This document shows, piece by piece, positions 17,590 to 26,711 of a DNA stretch of 52,605 bases. Source of the DNA: Chthoniobacteraceae bacterium (lineage in GTDB: Bacteria > Verrucomicrobiota > Verrucomicrobiia > Chthoniobacterales > Chthoniobacteraceae); contig CANIWM010000039.1 of the NCBI GenBank assembly GCA_947471505.1, positions 1-52,605 of the forward strand, read 5' to 3'. The position numbers and the translations under genes are program-made. Each line of letters starts with the position of its first letter. Within the stretch, counting starts at the first letter, position 1. A model generated the notes under the pieces. That model searched no databases. It saw only the letters and a list, made by a program, of their open reading frames with translations, and had not been told where the DNA came from.

Positions 17590-17844
17590 ATGGGGCTCGA
17601 AATTGTTGAGCTTCTGATGGCTGTGGAAACAGAGTTCGGAGTTGAGATCCCCGAGGCTGAAGCGGAAAAGCTGGCGCGCGTGGGGGCTCTGCACGACTTC
17701 ATCGTGAAGTCGCTCCGCCAAAGCAGCGACCAGACGCCCGTCGTGGAGGCGGAAGTATGGAGTCAGCTCGTGCGTTTGATCGTGGCCCATCTCGGGACAG
17801 TGCCCGCGCGCATCCATCGCGATGCGTATTTCACGGCGATATAG
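17590..17844 (+). CDS. Acyl-carrier-like protein lacking the phosphopantetheine serine
   Basis: 84 residues. The first third (MGLEIVELLMAVETEFGVEIPEAEAEKL) aligns with helix II and III of acyl carrier proteins (consensus [28 protein letters not shown]). Here the DSL motif is replaced by MGL at the very start, so helix I and the serine that carries phosphopantetheine are missing. The second half (W-SQLVRLIVAHLG) is not ACP-like. It is convergent with the acyl-ACP synthetase/acyltransferase gene 21 bp away. I infer an ACP-fold protein with a non-carrier role, or one needing a different start. No upstream start in frame gives a better N-terminus. Confidence 0.55.
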   Translation: MGLEIVELLMAVETEFGVEIPEAEAEKLARVGALHDFIVKSLRQSSDQTPVVEAEVWSQLVRLIVAHLGTVPARIHRDAYFTAI

Positions 17845-17864
17845 CGGAAACTCTACGACTCGGG

Positions 17865-20066
17865 TTAGCTTTTGTCCGCAAGCTGCTTGCAGGCTTGAAG
17901 GTCGAGCTTGCCGCTGGCGAGGATGGGGATTTTTTCCACCTGCTGGATACGCTTGGGTATCCAGAGGTTTGGGAGGCCTGCGGCGGTAAGTTGGTCGCGG
18001 ATGGTTTTGGCATCGAGGGGACGGGTGGTGAGGATCACGAGGGCTTCGCCTTTCGCTTCGTCGGGGGTGGAGGTGAGCATGATGACGCGTTCGCCTTCGC
18101 TGGTGAGGCCGAGGAGTTCGACGAGTTTGTTTTCGATGGTTTCGTGGGGGACCATTTCGCCGCCGATTTTGGAGAATCGGGTGAGGCGGCCTTCGATGAA
18201 GAGGAAGCCGTCCTCGTCGAACCGGGCGAGGTCGCCGGTGCGGAACCAGCCGTCTTTTATTACGTCGGCGGTGCGGGCGGGGTCGTCGAGGTAGCCGTCG
18301 AATACGTTGGGGCCTTTGAGCCAGAGCATCCCGGTGGTGTGGAGGGAAAGAGGCGCGTTGGTTTCCGGGTCGCGGATCTCTGCTGCGAGACCGGCGACGA
18401 GTTTGCCGGAGGAGCCCAGACGGGATGTGGGCTGGTCTTCGACTTCGGGGTTGTTGGGGAGGTTGAATGATGCGGCGGGCGATGTCTCAGTGAGGCCGTA
18501 GCCTTGCATGACGGGGACGCCGAATCGTTTCTCAAATGCGAGGGCGAGTTCGTCGGGGAGCTTCTCCGCGCCGGTGACTGCGAACTTTGCGGAGCGGAGC
18601 TGATGGGGCTCGGCGCGCTTCATGTAGCCGCGCAGAAATGTGGGCGTGGCGAGCATGATTGTGGCCTTGTGGGCTTCGATGAGGTCGGCGCATTTGCCCG
18701 TCTCCAGCGGGTTCGGGTAGGTGACGACTTTGACGCCGGAGGTCATGGGGAAGATGAGGCAGACGGTGGCTCCGAAGCTGTGGAAAAATGGGAGCGCGCC
18801 CATGATGACGTCGGTGGGACCGAGGTCGAGCATCTCGCCAAATTGGTTCGCATTGGCGAGGAGGTTGCGGTGGGTAAGGACGACGCCCTTTGGCTCGCCG
18901 CTGCTGCCGCTGGTGAAGAGAAGGAAGGCTTCGTCGCGGTCGCCTTTTTCGGAAATGCCGACGATGCGACGGAGGAGCCAGTAGGGCAAAAGTTTGGCGG
19001 CGATGCCCCAGCGGATGGCGCTCTTTTTTAAAGTGGGGATGATGTTTTCGAGGAGGACTTCGCGCTCGGGCCATGGGAAATCTTTGAGCTTTGCGCGCAC
19101 GACTCCGGCGGTGATGGCGCAGCGGATGCCGGCTTTGCGGATGCACGCTTCGATGGATGCACGGCCTGCGGTGAAGTTCAAATTTACGGGCACTTTTCCC
19201 GCGAGCATGACGGCGAGATTGGCCACCATCGCGCCTTTTGAGGAAGGGAGGACGATGGCGATGCGGCGCTCTGGAACTTGCGCGCGGAGGAGACGGCTGA
19301 GGGCGATGGAGGCGGCGAGGAGCTGTGTGCGGGAGAGCCTGGAGCCGTCCATGCCATCCACGACGACGGTGCGGGAGCCGTCGCTGGAGAGGCAGCGGAG
19401 GGCGGCGGCGGCGAGGCTGCCGCGCAGGAATGCGCGCTCTTGGTAGCACTGCTCGCCGAGGGCGAGGAAGTGCTGGCGGACGATATCAATCCCCGCATCA
19501 CGCGGGGCGAGCGATGCGCCGAATGCGACGGTGATCGGGTAGCGCCATTCGCGCGGCCATTTCCAAAAGAAACGCCCGCCGCGATAGCTGAAGATGCTGC
19601 CCCAGAGCTGGTCCATCCACGCGGCGACGACGGGCGTCTTCGCCTGCCGAGCGATGATTTCGTAGCCGCGCTGGAGACGTAAAAGTGTGCCGCTGCGGGA
19701 GAGCGAGCCTTCGGGAAAAATGCAGACGATTTCGCCGCGCTTGAGGGCTTCGACGGAGAGCTTCATCGTGTCTTTCGCGCGTGTGTTCGAGATGGGGAGG
19801 ACGCCGAAGAACCGCATGATGGGGGCGAGCCGCCGCTCGTTGTAGTAGTGGTCCCAAACGATGAAGCGGATGGGGCGCGGGCAGGCGGCCTGGAGGACGA
19901 TGGCGTCTATCCAAGTGAGGTGGTTGGGCAGGAGGAGGAAGCCGCCCTCGGGCAGCGTCGCTACGCCGCGCGCGGTCACTTTATAGACGAGGCGGAAGAA
20001 AAAGAGGATGACGGTGCGAGCGAGCCAGACGACGAGCGGCGGCGTTTCATTTTGCGAAGTGGACAC
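17865..20066 (-). CDS. aas: Bifunctional 1-acyltransferase / acyl-ACP synthetase (Aas-like)
   Basis: 733 residues. The N-terminal PlsC-type acyltransferase (about 1-215) has the HX4D motif NHLTWID (H49, D54) and a FPEGSLSRSG block. The C-terminal ANL-superfamily adenylating domain (about 220-733) has the P-loop-like LLFTSGSSGEPKG (about 379-391) and the GYGLTETSP, WFRTGDLARFDEDG and FSKIGGEMV motifs. This is the domain order of Aas, which re-acylates lysophospholipids at the inner membrane using fatty acids activated on ACP. All motifs look intact. It is convergent with the ACP-like gene. Confidence 0.85.
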   Translation of the reverse strand: MSTSQNETPPLVVWLARTVILFFFRLVYKVTARGVATLPEGGFLLLPNHLTWIDAIVLQAACPRPIRFIVWDHYYNERRLAPIMRFFGVLPISNTRAKDTMKLSVEALKRGEIVCIFPEGSLSRSGTLLRLQRGYEIIARQAKTPVVAAWMDQLWGSIFSYRGGRFFWKWPREWRYPITVAFGASLAPRDAGIDIVRQHFLALGEQCYQERAFLRGSLAAAALRCLSSDGSRTVVVDGMDGSRLSRTQLLAASIALSRLLRAQVPERRIAIVLPSSKGAMVANLAVMLAGKVPVNLNFTAGRASIEACIRKAGIRCAITAGVVRAKLKDFPWPEREVLLENIIPTLKKSAIRWGIAAKLLPYWLLRRIVGISEKGDRDEAFLLFTSGSSGEPKGVVLTHRNLLANANQFGEMLDLGPTDVIMGALPFFHSFGATVCLIFPMTSGVKVVTYPNPLETGKCADLIEAHKATIMLATPTFLRGYMKRAEPHQLRSAKFAVTGAEKLPDELALAFEKRFGVPVMQGYGLTETSPAASFNLPNNPEVEDQPTSRLGSSGKLVAGLAAEIRDPETNAPLSLHTTGMLWLKGPNVFDGYLDDPARTADVIKDGWFRTGDLARFDEDGFLFIEGRLTRFSKIGGEMVPHETIENKLVELLGLTSEGERVIMLTSTPDEAKGEALVILTTRPLDAKTIRDQLTAAGLPNLWIPKRIQQVEKIPILASGKLDLQACKQLADKS

Positions 20067-20102
20067 GCAGCGGAGATAGCCGCGCAGAGCGGCGTTGCCA
20101 AA

Positions 20103-20822
20103 CTAAAGCACGCGGCGCTCGCCGGTGCGACTGGCGCGGATCGCGTCAAGCGTGGAGCGGACTTGGGATTGGAGCTTCTCTTTCGTGTAAGGCTTGGGCA
20201 GAAAGCCCTTCAGCCCACGAGCAAGCATGGCTCGCACTTTATCCTGCTCGGCAAAGCCGCTGCTGAGCATGATAGAAGCGTCTCGGTCGAGTTTCTTGAG
20301 CTCATCAAACACTTCCGCACCGTCCATGATGGGCATGGTGAAGTCGAGAATCACAAGGTCGATTTGCCCCTTCAGCTCTCCGTAAATCGTGAGTGCTTTG
20401 AAAACATCTGTCACGGCGATCACTCGGTATCCTTCTTCGATGAGGACAGCGGTTGCGAGTTCGAGGACGATCTTTTCATCGTCGATGACCATGACGAGTT
20501 CGCCTGAGCCGTGCGGGTTGAGAATCGAGCTATCGGACTGCTTGATGGTGCTCACACGTTCCTCCACTGCCGACGCGGCAACAGGAGGCGAAGGAGGCCC
20601 GAGAAAGGGATCTGCAAGCCCGCCGGCTCTTGCCGCCATCTGCGCTGTGACTTGTTGCGCGCGTTCCAGTCCTTGCGAAAGGAATGAATAGTAACGCAGC
20701 GCCTCGGTGTCGGTCGCACAGAGTGGCCGAAGCGCCTTGCTGGACTCGGTGATGACCTGAATCAGGTTGTTCAAATCGTTGGCCGTCGCCCTCAACCACC
20801 GAATGTCTTCCGAGTCACCCAT
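20103..20822 (-). CDS. Receiver-domain protein with degenerate kinase-like N-terminus
   Basis: 239 residues. Residues about 108-225 form a response-regulator receiver domain: acidic pair D114/D115, phospho-acceptor D160 (VILDFTMP), S188 and K210 (PKPY). The N-terminal stretch (about 8-65) resembles the helical dimerisation region of sensor kinases of the AHDLNNLLQVI type, but has Asn15 in place of His (TANDLNNLIQVI), and no ATPase domain follows. So it looks like the rump of a hybrid histidine kinase: phosphorylation must come from another kinase. There is no output DNA-binding domain. It ends 36 bp upstream of the Aas-like gene. Confidence 0.75.
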   Translation of the reverse strand: MGDSEDIRWLRATANDLNNLIQVITESSKALRPLCATDTEALRYYSFLSQGLERAQQVTAQMAARAGGLADPFLGPPSPPVAASAVEERVSTIKQSDSSILNPHGSGELVMVIDDEKIVLELATAVLIEEGYRVIAVTDVFKALTIYGELKGQIDLVILDFTMPIMDGAEVFDELKKLDRDASIMLSSGFAEQDKVRAMLARGLKGFLPKPYTKEKLQSQVRSTLDAIRASRTGERRVL

Positions 20823-20836
20823 GCTGTTCCTCCCTA

Positions 20837-20923
20837 CTAGACACCATTCTCCTCACGGACCGCCCACCAAAGGCTTGCGATGATTGCGATAACGACAAAT
20901 AGAAACGTACTGATGCTGAACAT
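20837..20923 (-). CDS. Possible 28-aa hydrophobic peptide
   Basis: An ATG at 20923 opens a 28-codon frame, MFSISTFLFVVIAIIASLWW followed by AVREENGV, ending in TAG 14 bp before the receiver gene. It is almost entirely one membrane helix with a polar tail. The frame stays open upstream for 13 codons but has no other start codon. This may be a real micro-protein or chance; I have no family match. Confidence 0.3.
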   Translation of the reverse strand: MFSISTFLFVVIAIIASLWWAVREENGV

Positions 20924-20987
20924 GAAGCGCCGACTTCTTTCGTATTCATATCGGATTGGTCAAACACGTTCTGTGCGAGCGTGCTGG

Positions 20988-21461
20988 TTATTTCAGACGA
21001 TCAGGGAGTTTGCCCGACTCCGCTGGGGTCGGCGTGACTTCCAAAGGCTTGCCCGCTTTTTTCCAGCCGCTGAGCCCTTCGATGAGGTGGTAAACGGTGG
21101 GGAAGCTCGATTTTGAGAGCACATTCTCGACAGCGACCTTACTCCGGCGACCGCTCTGGCAATGGACGAGTATGGGCTTGTTATGGTCGAGAGCGCCCAG
21201 GTTCTTCTCAAAGTCCTCATCAAGCGCATTCAAATTTTTTGCGCCCTTGATGTGGTCATGTTCAAACTCATCCTCCGTGCGCAAATCGATGACGGTGACA
21301 CCCGCAGCGATATGCTTCTCCGCCTCATCGACCGTGACATTGACGATTTTTGCCTGAGCCTTGGCGGGCACCGTCGGTGCGGCGGTCGCCGGCTTTTCCT
21401 GAGCGTAAAGCGGCGCGGATACTGCGAAGACTGTCGTGGCGAGTAGGATAGAAACTTTCAT
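20988..21461 (-). CDS. Periplasmic rhodanese-domain protein
   Basis: 157 residues with a signal peptide (MKVSILLATTVFAVSAPLYA) and one rhodanese domain (about 40-140). The active-site loop is CQSGRRS (C101), preceded by the typical VIDLRTEDEFEHDHIKGAKN segment. Rhodaneses transfer sulfane sulfur or act as redox/thiol proteins; the periplasmic location follows from the signal peptide. The mature N-terminus is Ala/Pro-rich. It has no clear operon partner: the adenylate cyclase lies 87 bp downstream on the same strand. Confidence 0.85.
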   Translation of the reverse strand: MKVSILLATTVFAVSAPLYAQEKPATAAPTVPAKAQAKIVNVTVDEAEKHIAAGVTVIDLRTEDEFEHDHIKGAKNLNALDEDFEKNLGALDHNKPILVHCQSGRRSKVAVENVLSKSSFPTVYHLIEGLSGWKKAGKPLEVTPTPAESGKLPDRLK

Positions 21462-21547
21462 GGCACTAGAATGCCCTGCTCCATCAAACGTGCAACGGCG
21501 AAAATGGGGTCTTAAGATCGCCTGTGACGGTCGCCGGGAATGGAGGG

Positions 21548-23683
21548 TTATTTCTCGTGCAACTCGACTTCCGGGTCCCAGACAGGAGCGGCTTCTTTGA
21601 CGCGGCGTTCGAGTTCGTCGAGGAAGAAGTTGGATGGGCCATCGGTGCCGCCGCGCATCTCCTTCACTTTCTCAAACGTCTCGCCTGCAAGAGCGGTGTC
21701 GCCTTTTTCAAACGCTGCGACTGCGGCGAGGAAAACGGGTAGCCAGTCTGGCACGGCATCGACGCCTTCTTCGCCGAGGAGTTCGTGGATGACGAGGGCG
21801 GATGCTTTGCCCTTCATGATGAATGCGCCGAGTCGCCGCGTGGTGAAGCCGGGGCCCATTTTCTGGAAGGCGTCGTCGGAGATGAGCACGCTGGTGCCGA
21901 GGTGCTTGTTCAGCGATTCGAGGCGGGCGGCGAGGTTCACGGGGTCGCCGATGACGGTCCAGTCGAAGCGTTGCTCGGAGCCGAGGTTGCCCGCCAGCAC
22001 TTGGCCGGTGTGGACGCCGATGCGGGTGCGGACTTTTTTGCCACGGACGAGGAGCGGTTTGCCATCAATCATGATGTCCGAGTCTTTGTGCAGCCGCCAT
22101 GCGGAGAGGACGGCGTTGCGGACGTGGTCTTCGTCCGGCAGCGGAGCCCCCCATACGGCGAGTACGGCGTCGCCGATGAACTTCGCGATGGTGCCCTTTA
22201 ATTCGAGGACGTGCCCGGTACACTGGGTGAAGTAAGTGGCGAGGATGTGCGACAGTCGCGCCGGGTCATCCAACTCCTCGGAGAGCGAGGTGAAGCCTTC
22301 GAGGTCGGTGAACATGATGGTGCCGGTGATGATTTTTCCACCGGGCTTCAAGTCCACATCCTGCGTGCTGATCTGCTTCGCCATTTCCGGCGACAGGTAC
22401 TTTCCGAATGCACCGATGATGGCATTTCGGCGGCGTCCCTCGAAGAGGTAGTTGGAGAAGGCGACGATGCTGGGGATGACGACAGCGGGGACCAGCCAGT
22501 TCCCCCATACGTGCTTGGATTGGATGCCTTCTACAGCAAGCAGCGCGACGACGATGCCTGCCGCGACACAGCTCGAAATGACGATCCACGGAGCCCGAGG
22601 CATGAGCAGGGCGGTGAGGATAAAGCCGAACCAAAAGACGAGCCGCTTCTCCGTCTCCAGCGGCAGTCGCGTGAGCGCTTCGCCGCGAAGAAGGTTGAGC
22701 GCAGCGGTGGCGTGAATCTCGACTCCGGGGACAAACTGGCCGCCGGGGCGCATCGTGTAGGGAGTGCGAAAGGCGTCCTTGCTGTTTTTCGCGTCCGAAG
22801 CGAGCGACACCCGCCCACCGACGAATACGATCTTATCTTTGAAGGTTCCCTCCGGCACGCCGTTCGGAATCATGGCTTCGTAATAAGAGTAGTTCTTAAT
22901 CGTCCCCGTCGGCCCGTAGTAATTGATCCAGCGGAGTTTCATGCGCTCGCTCGATTCCTTGGGAAGATTTGCGCCGAGTTTTTCCGCCATCCGCCATGTC
23001 AGCGCGGGGACCATATCGGTGCCGGGATACATGGCGCGGATGCCTTGGTCGGAGTCAATCGGCTTAAAGACGAGGAGCCCCCACTGCGCGCCGGCTTTGC
23101 GAAATAGCGGCTTCGGGGGGATGATTTTGACGTTATTGCTCTTGTCCCGGATGGATTCCTCGGTCCCTCCACCGATGAAGGTGCTGCCAAATTCCTTGAG
23201 AGCTGCCGCCAGCTCCAAGTCCGACGGGCTGGGCTCGGACGCATCTCCGCCGAACACAATATCGAAGAACACGGCGCGTGCTCCAGCCGCCTTCAGCTTG
23301 CGAATCAGCTCTGCATGGACCTTTCTGTCGTAGGCATCGCCCTGCCCCAGCTTCGCCGCAGAGTCTTCGTCCATATAAAGAATGCACGCCTCCGCCGGGT
23401 AGCGATCCCGCCGAGAGTCGCGGCACATTTGCGGCAAGTCGAAGCTGTAACGCGCCAACGTCTCAGCGACAGTGGTGCCTGCGAGATGAAAGTAGCGGGC
23501 GGCCTGTGACTCCTCCGCAATCTCGCGGCCATCCGCATTGCCCAGCCAGTGCGAACAGTCAATTAGCCAAGAGCCGAACTCGCCGATCGCGGTCGCCGTC
23601 AGCGTAATAATGACTCCCCGGATGAGGCGCTTCTTCCACGGGCCACGCACATTTTCCCAGAGCTTGCGGAGTAGGGTCTTCAT
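21548..23683 (-). CDS. CHASE2-domain adenylate/guanylate cyclase
   Basis: 711 residues. One N-terminal TM segment (about 20-40), an extracytoplasmic CHASE2 sensor domain (about 60-340, with KAAGARAVFFDIVF and GKDKIVFVGG-like blocks), three TM helices (about 347-415) and a class III cyclase domain (about 440-640). Metal-binding Asp residues are present in TIMFTDLEGFTSLSE and KFIGDAVLAVWG, and WTVIGDPVNLAARLE is the usual dimer/substrate segment. A ~70-residue tail follows. This is a common membrane sensor that makes cAMP (less often cGMP) in response to an unknown signal. Confidence 0.88.
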   Translation of the reverse strand: MKTLLRKLWENVRGPWKKRLIRGVIITLTATAIGEFGSWLIDCSHWLGNADGREIAEESQAARYFHLAGTTVAETLARYSFDLPQMCRDSRRDRYPAEACILYMDEDSAAKLGQGDAYDRKVHAELIRKLKAAGARAVFFDIVFGGDASEPSPSDLELAAALKEFGSTFIGGGTEESIRDKSNNVKIIPPKPLFRKAGAQWGLLVFKPIDSDQGIRAMYPGTDMVPALTWRMAEKLGANLPKESSERMKLRWINYYGPTGTIKNYSYYEAMIPNGVPEGTFKDKIVFVGGRVSLASDAKNSKDAFRTPYTMRPGGQFVPGVEIHATAALNLLRGEALTRLPLETEKRLVFWFGFILTALLMPRAPWIVISSCVAAGIVVALLAVEGIQSKHVWGNWLVPAVVIPSIVAFSNYLFEGRRRNAIIGAFGKYLSPEMAKQISTQDVDLKPGGKIITGTIMFTDLEGFTSLSEELDDPARLSHILATYFTQCTGHVLELKGTIAKFIGDAVLAVWGAPLPDEDHVRNAVLSAWRLHKDSDIMIDGKPLLVRGKKVRTRIGVHTGQVLAGNLGSEQRFDWTVIGDPVNLAARLESLNKHLGTSVLISDDAFQKMGPGFTTRRLGAFIMKGKASALVIHELLGEEGVDAVPDWLPVFLAAVAAFEKGDTALAGETFEKVKEMRGGTDGPSNFFLDELERRVKEAAPVWDPEVELHEK

Positions 23684-23816
23684 AGGGTGAACGCGGTTGT
23701 TTTTTGGCGAGACATGGGCGGACGTTGTGCAATCTGCCCGCCGGATGCAAGCGAGTGTGTGAGCCCGCGAGCTAGAACGCTTGCACGATGGGGGATGCTC
23801 GGGCTTTTATCCGGTG

Positions 23817-24389
23817 ATGCTTCTCTGGCGTGAAAAGATACCTGATTTCTGGCTGCCGAAAATCCGCTCCGACCTCCCATCGGTGCTCGTCGATCACGCT
23901 CATCTCGAACGCAAGGCCGCAACCTCCGCGCTGAACCTCTCGAAGTATAACGAGCTGTTCGACCAAGTCAGCGAGCTGAACGCCATCGCCATCGAGGAGC
24001 TCCAGCACTTTGAACTCGTGCTCCGGCTGCTGCGCGAGCGCGGGATAAAATTCGACGTGCCCAAGCGCAATCCGTGGATTGCCGGGATGATGAAAGAAGT
24101 GCGCAAGGGCAGGCGCGAGCAAGTCATCGATCACCTCGTCGTCTGCGCCCTCATCGAGGGGCGCTCGTGCGAGAAGTTCCAAATCCTCGCCACCGCCATC
24201 CGCGATCTCGATGCCGGGCTCGCCGACTTTTACGCCAGCCTCGTAGAGAGCGAAGGCAACCACTACGCCACCTACCTCATCATGGCCCGCCACATAGACC
24301 TCGCCGAGACGGAGCGGCGGCTGGATTTCTTCCTAGACCTCGACGCCGCGCTCATCGGCATCCCGAATCCCCACGCGATGCTCCACTAG
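23817..24389 (+). CDS. miaE: tRNA-(ms2io6A)-hydroxylase MiaE
   Basis: 190 residues from the ATG at 23817. A TTG at 23781 would add 12 residues with no family resemblance. The ferritin-like diiron fold is indicated by paired E and EXXH ligands: E31 (HLERKA), E61-x2-H64 (EELQH), E114 (IEGRSCEKF) and E146-x2-H149 (EGNH). MiaE hydroxylates the isopentenyl group at A37 of tRNAs reading U-starting codons. It sits 3 bp upstream of folB on the same strand. Confidence 0.85.
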   Translation: MLLWREKIPDFWLPKIRSDLPSVLVDHAHLERKAATSALNLSKYNELFDQVSELNAIAIEELQHFELVLRLLRERGIKFDVPKRNPWIAGMMKEVRKGRREQVIDHLVVCALIEGRSCEKFQILATAIRDLDAGLADFYASLVESEGNHYATYLIMARHIDLAETERRLDFFLDLDAALIGIPNPHAMLH

Positions 24390-24392
24390 CCC

Positions 24393-24743
24393 ATGGACCA
24401 AATCATCATCAGCCAACTCGGCATCTCCACCTACATCGGCGCGACCGCAGACGAGCGGCGCAAGCCCCAGCGACTCCGCGTCTCCATCACCATGGACCTC
24501 GCCGCGCGCGTGCTCGACGACAAGCTGGAGAACACTGTGGACTACGCCGCCGTCTCCGGCGTCGTCAAAGCACTGGCGGCCACCGGCGAGCGATTGCTCA
24601 TCGAGACCCTCGCGGAAGAAATCGCCGCCACCTTGCTGTCCAGCTACCCGATTCGCGCCGTGGAAATCGAGCTGCGCAAATACATCCTGCCCGACACCGA
24701 GTTCGTCGCGGTGCGAATCCGGCGGTGCTTTCCCAAAGGATGA
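24393..24743 (+). CDS. folB: Dihydroneopterin aldolase
   Basis: 116 residues of the FolB/T-fold family. The N-terminal block LGISTYIGATADERRKPQRL, the VDYAAVSG segment, the LIETLAEEIA helix and EIELRKY are all in register. The enzyme converts dihydroneopterin to 6-hydroxymethyl-dihydropterin in folate synthesis. It directly follows miaE and precedes the substrate-binding/OmpA gene by 52 bp. No other folate gene is nearby. Confidence 0.85.
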   Translation: MDQIIISQLGISTYIGATADERRKPQRLRVSITMDLAARVLDDKLENTVDYAAVSGVVKALAATGERLLIETLAEEIAATLLSSYPIRAVEIELRKYILPDTEFVAVRIRRCFPKG

Positions 24744-24795
24744 GTCTCCCGCATCGGGATTGCCGAACCGCACAAGGGCGCTAAAACCCTGCGCC

Positions 24796-26436
24796 ATGAC
24801 TACTCGCGGAAAACTCGTCTTCACCATTATCTTCCTCGCCATCGTCGGCCTCGGCGTCGCCAAATGGTGGCCCAAGCTCAAGCCCGGAGCCGCCGCCACG
24901 GCTCGCGAGGAAAAAGCCAGCGCAGCCTCAGAACTCATCGTCGCCACACAGACGGAAGTGCCGCGCCTCGGCTCGGCGGGCGTTTATCAGAGCAAGGACA
25001 ACGTCGTGGACCTAGAGCTGAGCATCTACGCAGGCTACGCGGGCATCGTCGCCGCGAATGGCGGACTGGAGCCGAACGACAACTCCATTTTCGCCAAAAA
25101 ATACGGCTTCAAAGTGCGCATCAAGCTCAGCGAGGAAGAAAGCTGGAACGCGCTGAATGCCGGCAAAATGGCCGCCAGCGCCACGACGGTGGACGTGCTC
25201 GCCGTCTATGGGCGGCAGTTTAACGCAGTCGTGCCCGTGCAACTCGGCTTCTCGCGCGGAGCCGATGGCGTGGTGGTGAAAACGGGCATCAAACGCATCA
25301 ACGACCTCAAAGGGAAAGTCCTCGCCAGCGCGCAGTTCACCGAGGCGGATTTCTTCATCCGCTACCTCGCGCAAGAGGCGGGCATGACCGTCAAAATGCT
25401 CTCCTCGCTCGACGCCGAGGCCGACCCGAACGCCGTCAATCTCGTCTATTCCGAAGACGCGATGAAAGCCTGCGACGCATTCACTTTAGACGAAACCGGC
25501 AAGCTCGTCGGCTGCGTGACGTGGGCTCCGAAGACCACCGACACCGTGAAGGCCAGCGCGGGAAAAGCCCACCTGCTCACGACCAATCGCAACCTCCTCC
25601 TCATCGCCGACATCCTCGTGGTGAACAAAGGCTTCGCAGCCGCCGAGCCCGAGAAAGTCAAAGGGCTCGTCGCCGGAATCCTCGAAGGCAACCAGATGGT
25701 CCGCAACAACGCCGACGCGAGTCTGGACGTGATCGCCAAAGCCTTTTCCACCAAAGACGAGCCGTGGGACAAAGCCCGCGCGAAGATGGAACTCCAGAAA
25801 ATCCACTTCTCCAACGGCCCCGAGAATCTCTCCTTTTTCAGCGGCGCGATGGATGCCGCCGGCAGCTTCTCCGGCATCTACCAGAGCGCGATCTACTCCT
25901 ACGGCAGCGAGCTGGTAAAAGACCCCGTGGACAGCGAGCGCTTCCTCGACCTCAAGCACCTCAAAGCCCTCGAAACCGCAGGCGCATTCGCCGGGCAAGC
26001 CGTCAGCATCGCACCCATCAAAACGCAAGGTGCAGGCCCGGTGGAAAGCGACCCGCTGCTCAGCAAAAACATCCGCTTCCTCTTCCAGCCCAACAGCGCC
26101 GTGCTGGACATCACGAACGCCGACAATTTGAAAAGCCTCGGCGCGCTCAAGCAGATGCTCCAGATCAGCCCCGGCTCCACCATCCTCCTGCGCGGCCATG
26201 TGGATAATTCCAAAGTCGAAGACTTCAAAAAGCAGGGGGACAGCTTCCTCCGCACCATGGCGATCAAAGCGACCGACTTCAGCAAGCAGCGCGCAGCCGA
26301 GATCAAGAAGCAGCTCGTCGAGCGCGACAAAATGGACCCCGCCCGCATTGAAGTCATGGGCCGTGGGTGGGAAGAGCCGCTCGGTTCCACCGACGAAAGC
26401 CGTCGCGTCGAGGCGCAGTGGTTCACGCTGGAGTAG
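24796..26436 (+). CDS. Substrate-binding protein fused to OmpA-like domain
   Basis: 546 residues from the ATG at 24796 (MTTRGKLVF). A single N-terminal TM/signal anchor (about 6-24), a long periplasmic type-2 substrate-binding domain (about 60-400, resembling nitrate/sulfonate/thiamine-type binders: YAGYAGIVAANGG, INDLKGKVLA) and a C-terminal OmpA-like peptidoglycan-binding domain (about 425-546: RFLFQPNSAVLDI, LLRGHVDNS, KQRAAEIKKQL, GRGWEEPLGS, ESRRVEAQWF). The conserved Asp of HVDN and Arg of RAAEI are kept. A binding protein thus appears tethered both to the membrane and to the wall. No ABC permease or ATPase lies beside it, so it may be a sensor or structural protein rather than a transporter part. 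Confidence 0.8.
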   Translation: MTTRGKLVFTIIFLAIVGLGVAKWWPKLKPGAAATAREEKASAASELIVATQTEVPRLGSAGVYQSKDNVVDLELSIYAGYAGIVAANGGLEPNDNSIFAKKYGFKVRIKLSEEESWNALNAGKMAASATTVDVLAVYGRQFNAVVPVQLGFSRGADGVVVKTGIKRINDLKGKVLASAQFTEADFFIRYLAQEAGMTVKMLSSLDAEADPNAVNLVYSEDAMKACDAFTLDETGKLVGCVTWAPKTTDTVKASAGKAHLLTTNRNLLLIADILVVNKGFAAAEPEKVKGLVAGILEGNQMVRNNADASLDVIAKAFSTKDEPWDKARAKMELQKIHFSNGPENLSFFSGAMDAAGSFSGIYQSAIYSYGSELVKDPVDSERFLDLKHLKALETAGAFAGQAVSIAPIKTQGAGPVESDPLLSKNIRFLFQPNSAVLDITNADNLKSLGALKQMLQISPGSTILLRGHVDNSKVEDFKKQGDSFLRTMAIKATDFSKQRAAEIKKQLVERDKMDPARIEVMGRGWEEPLGSTDESRRVEAQWFTLE

Positions 26437-26711
26437 GAGGGGCTCGGTTTGGCATCCGTGTCAGACACGAGCGCAGATATGCGCGGAACATTTTTTACCG
26501 TTGCGGCGACAAACCATTTGAACTCGGCACCCCGTCGAGCGTAGCGTGTGGGCATGGTTGAGATTCAACGTGCGGAGCAAACGCCCGGACTTAAAGTGGA
26601 GTTTTTCATGATGCGAACGCCGCGAACACGACTCGCTCTGGGCACGGTAAACTGCGGATCAGATTCCGCTGGCGCAAATCGCGCCGTTGCTTAAGACTCT
26701 TCTTCAAATCC

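Noticed and set aside
26554-26694. 46-codon plus-strand frame before lptC
   Set aside because: It has no motif, no hydrophobic segment and no ribosome-binding site; the gap 26437-26711 otherwise holds only presumed promoter sequence.
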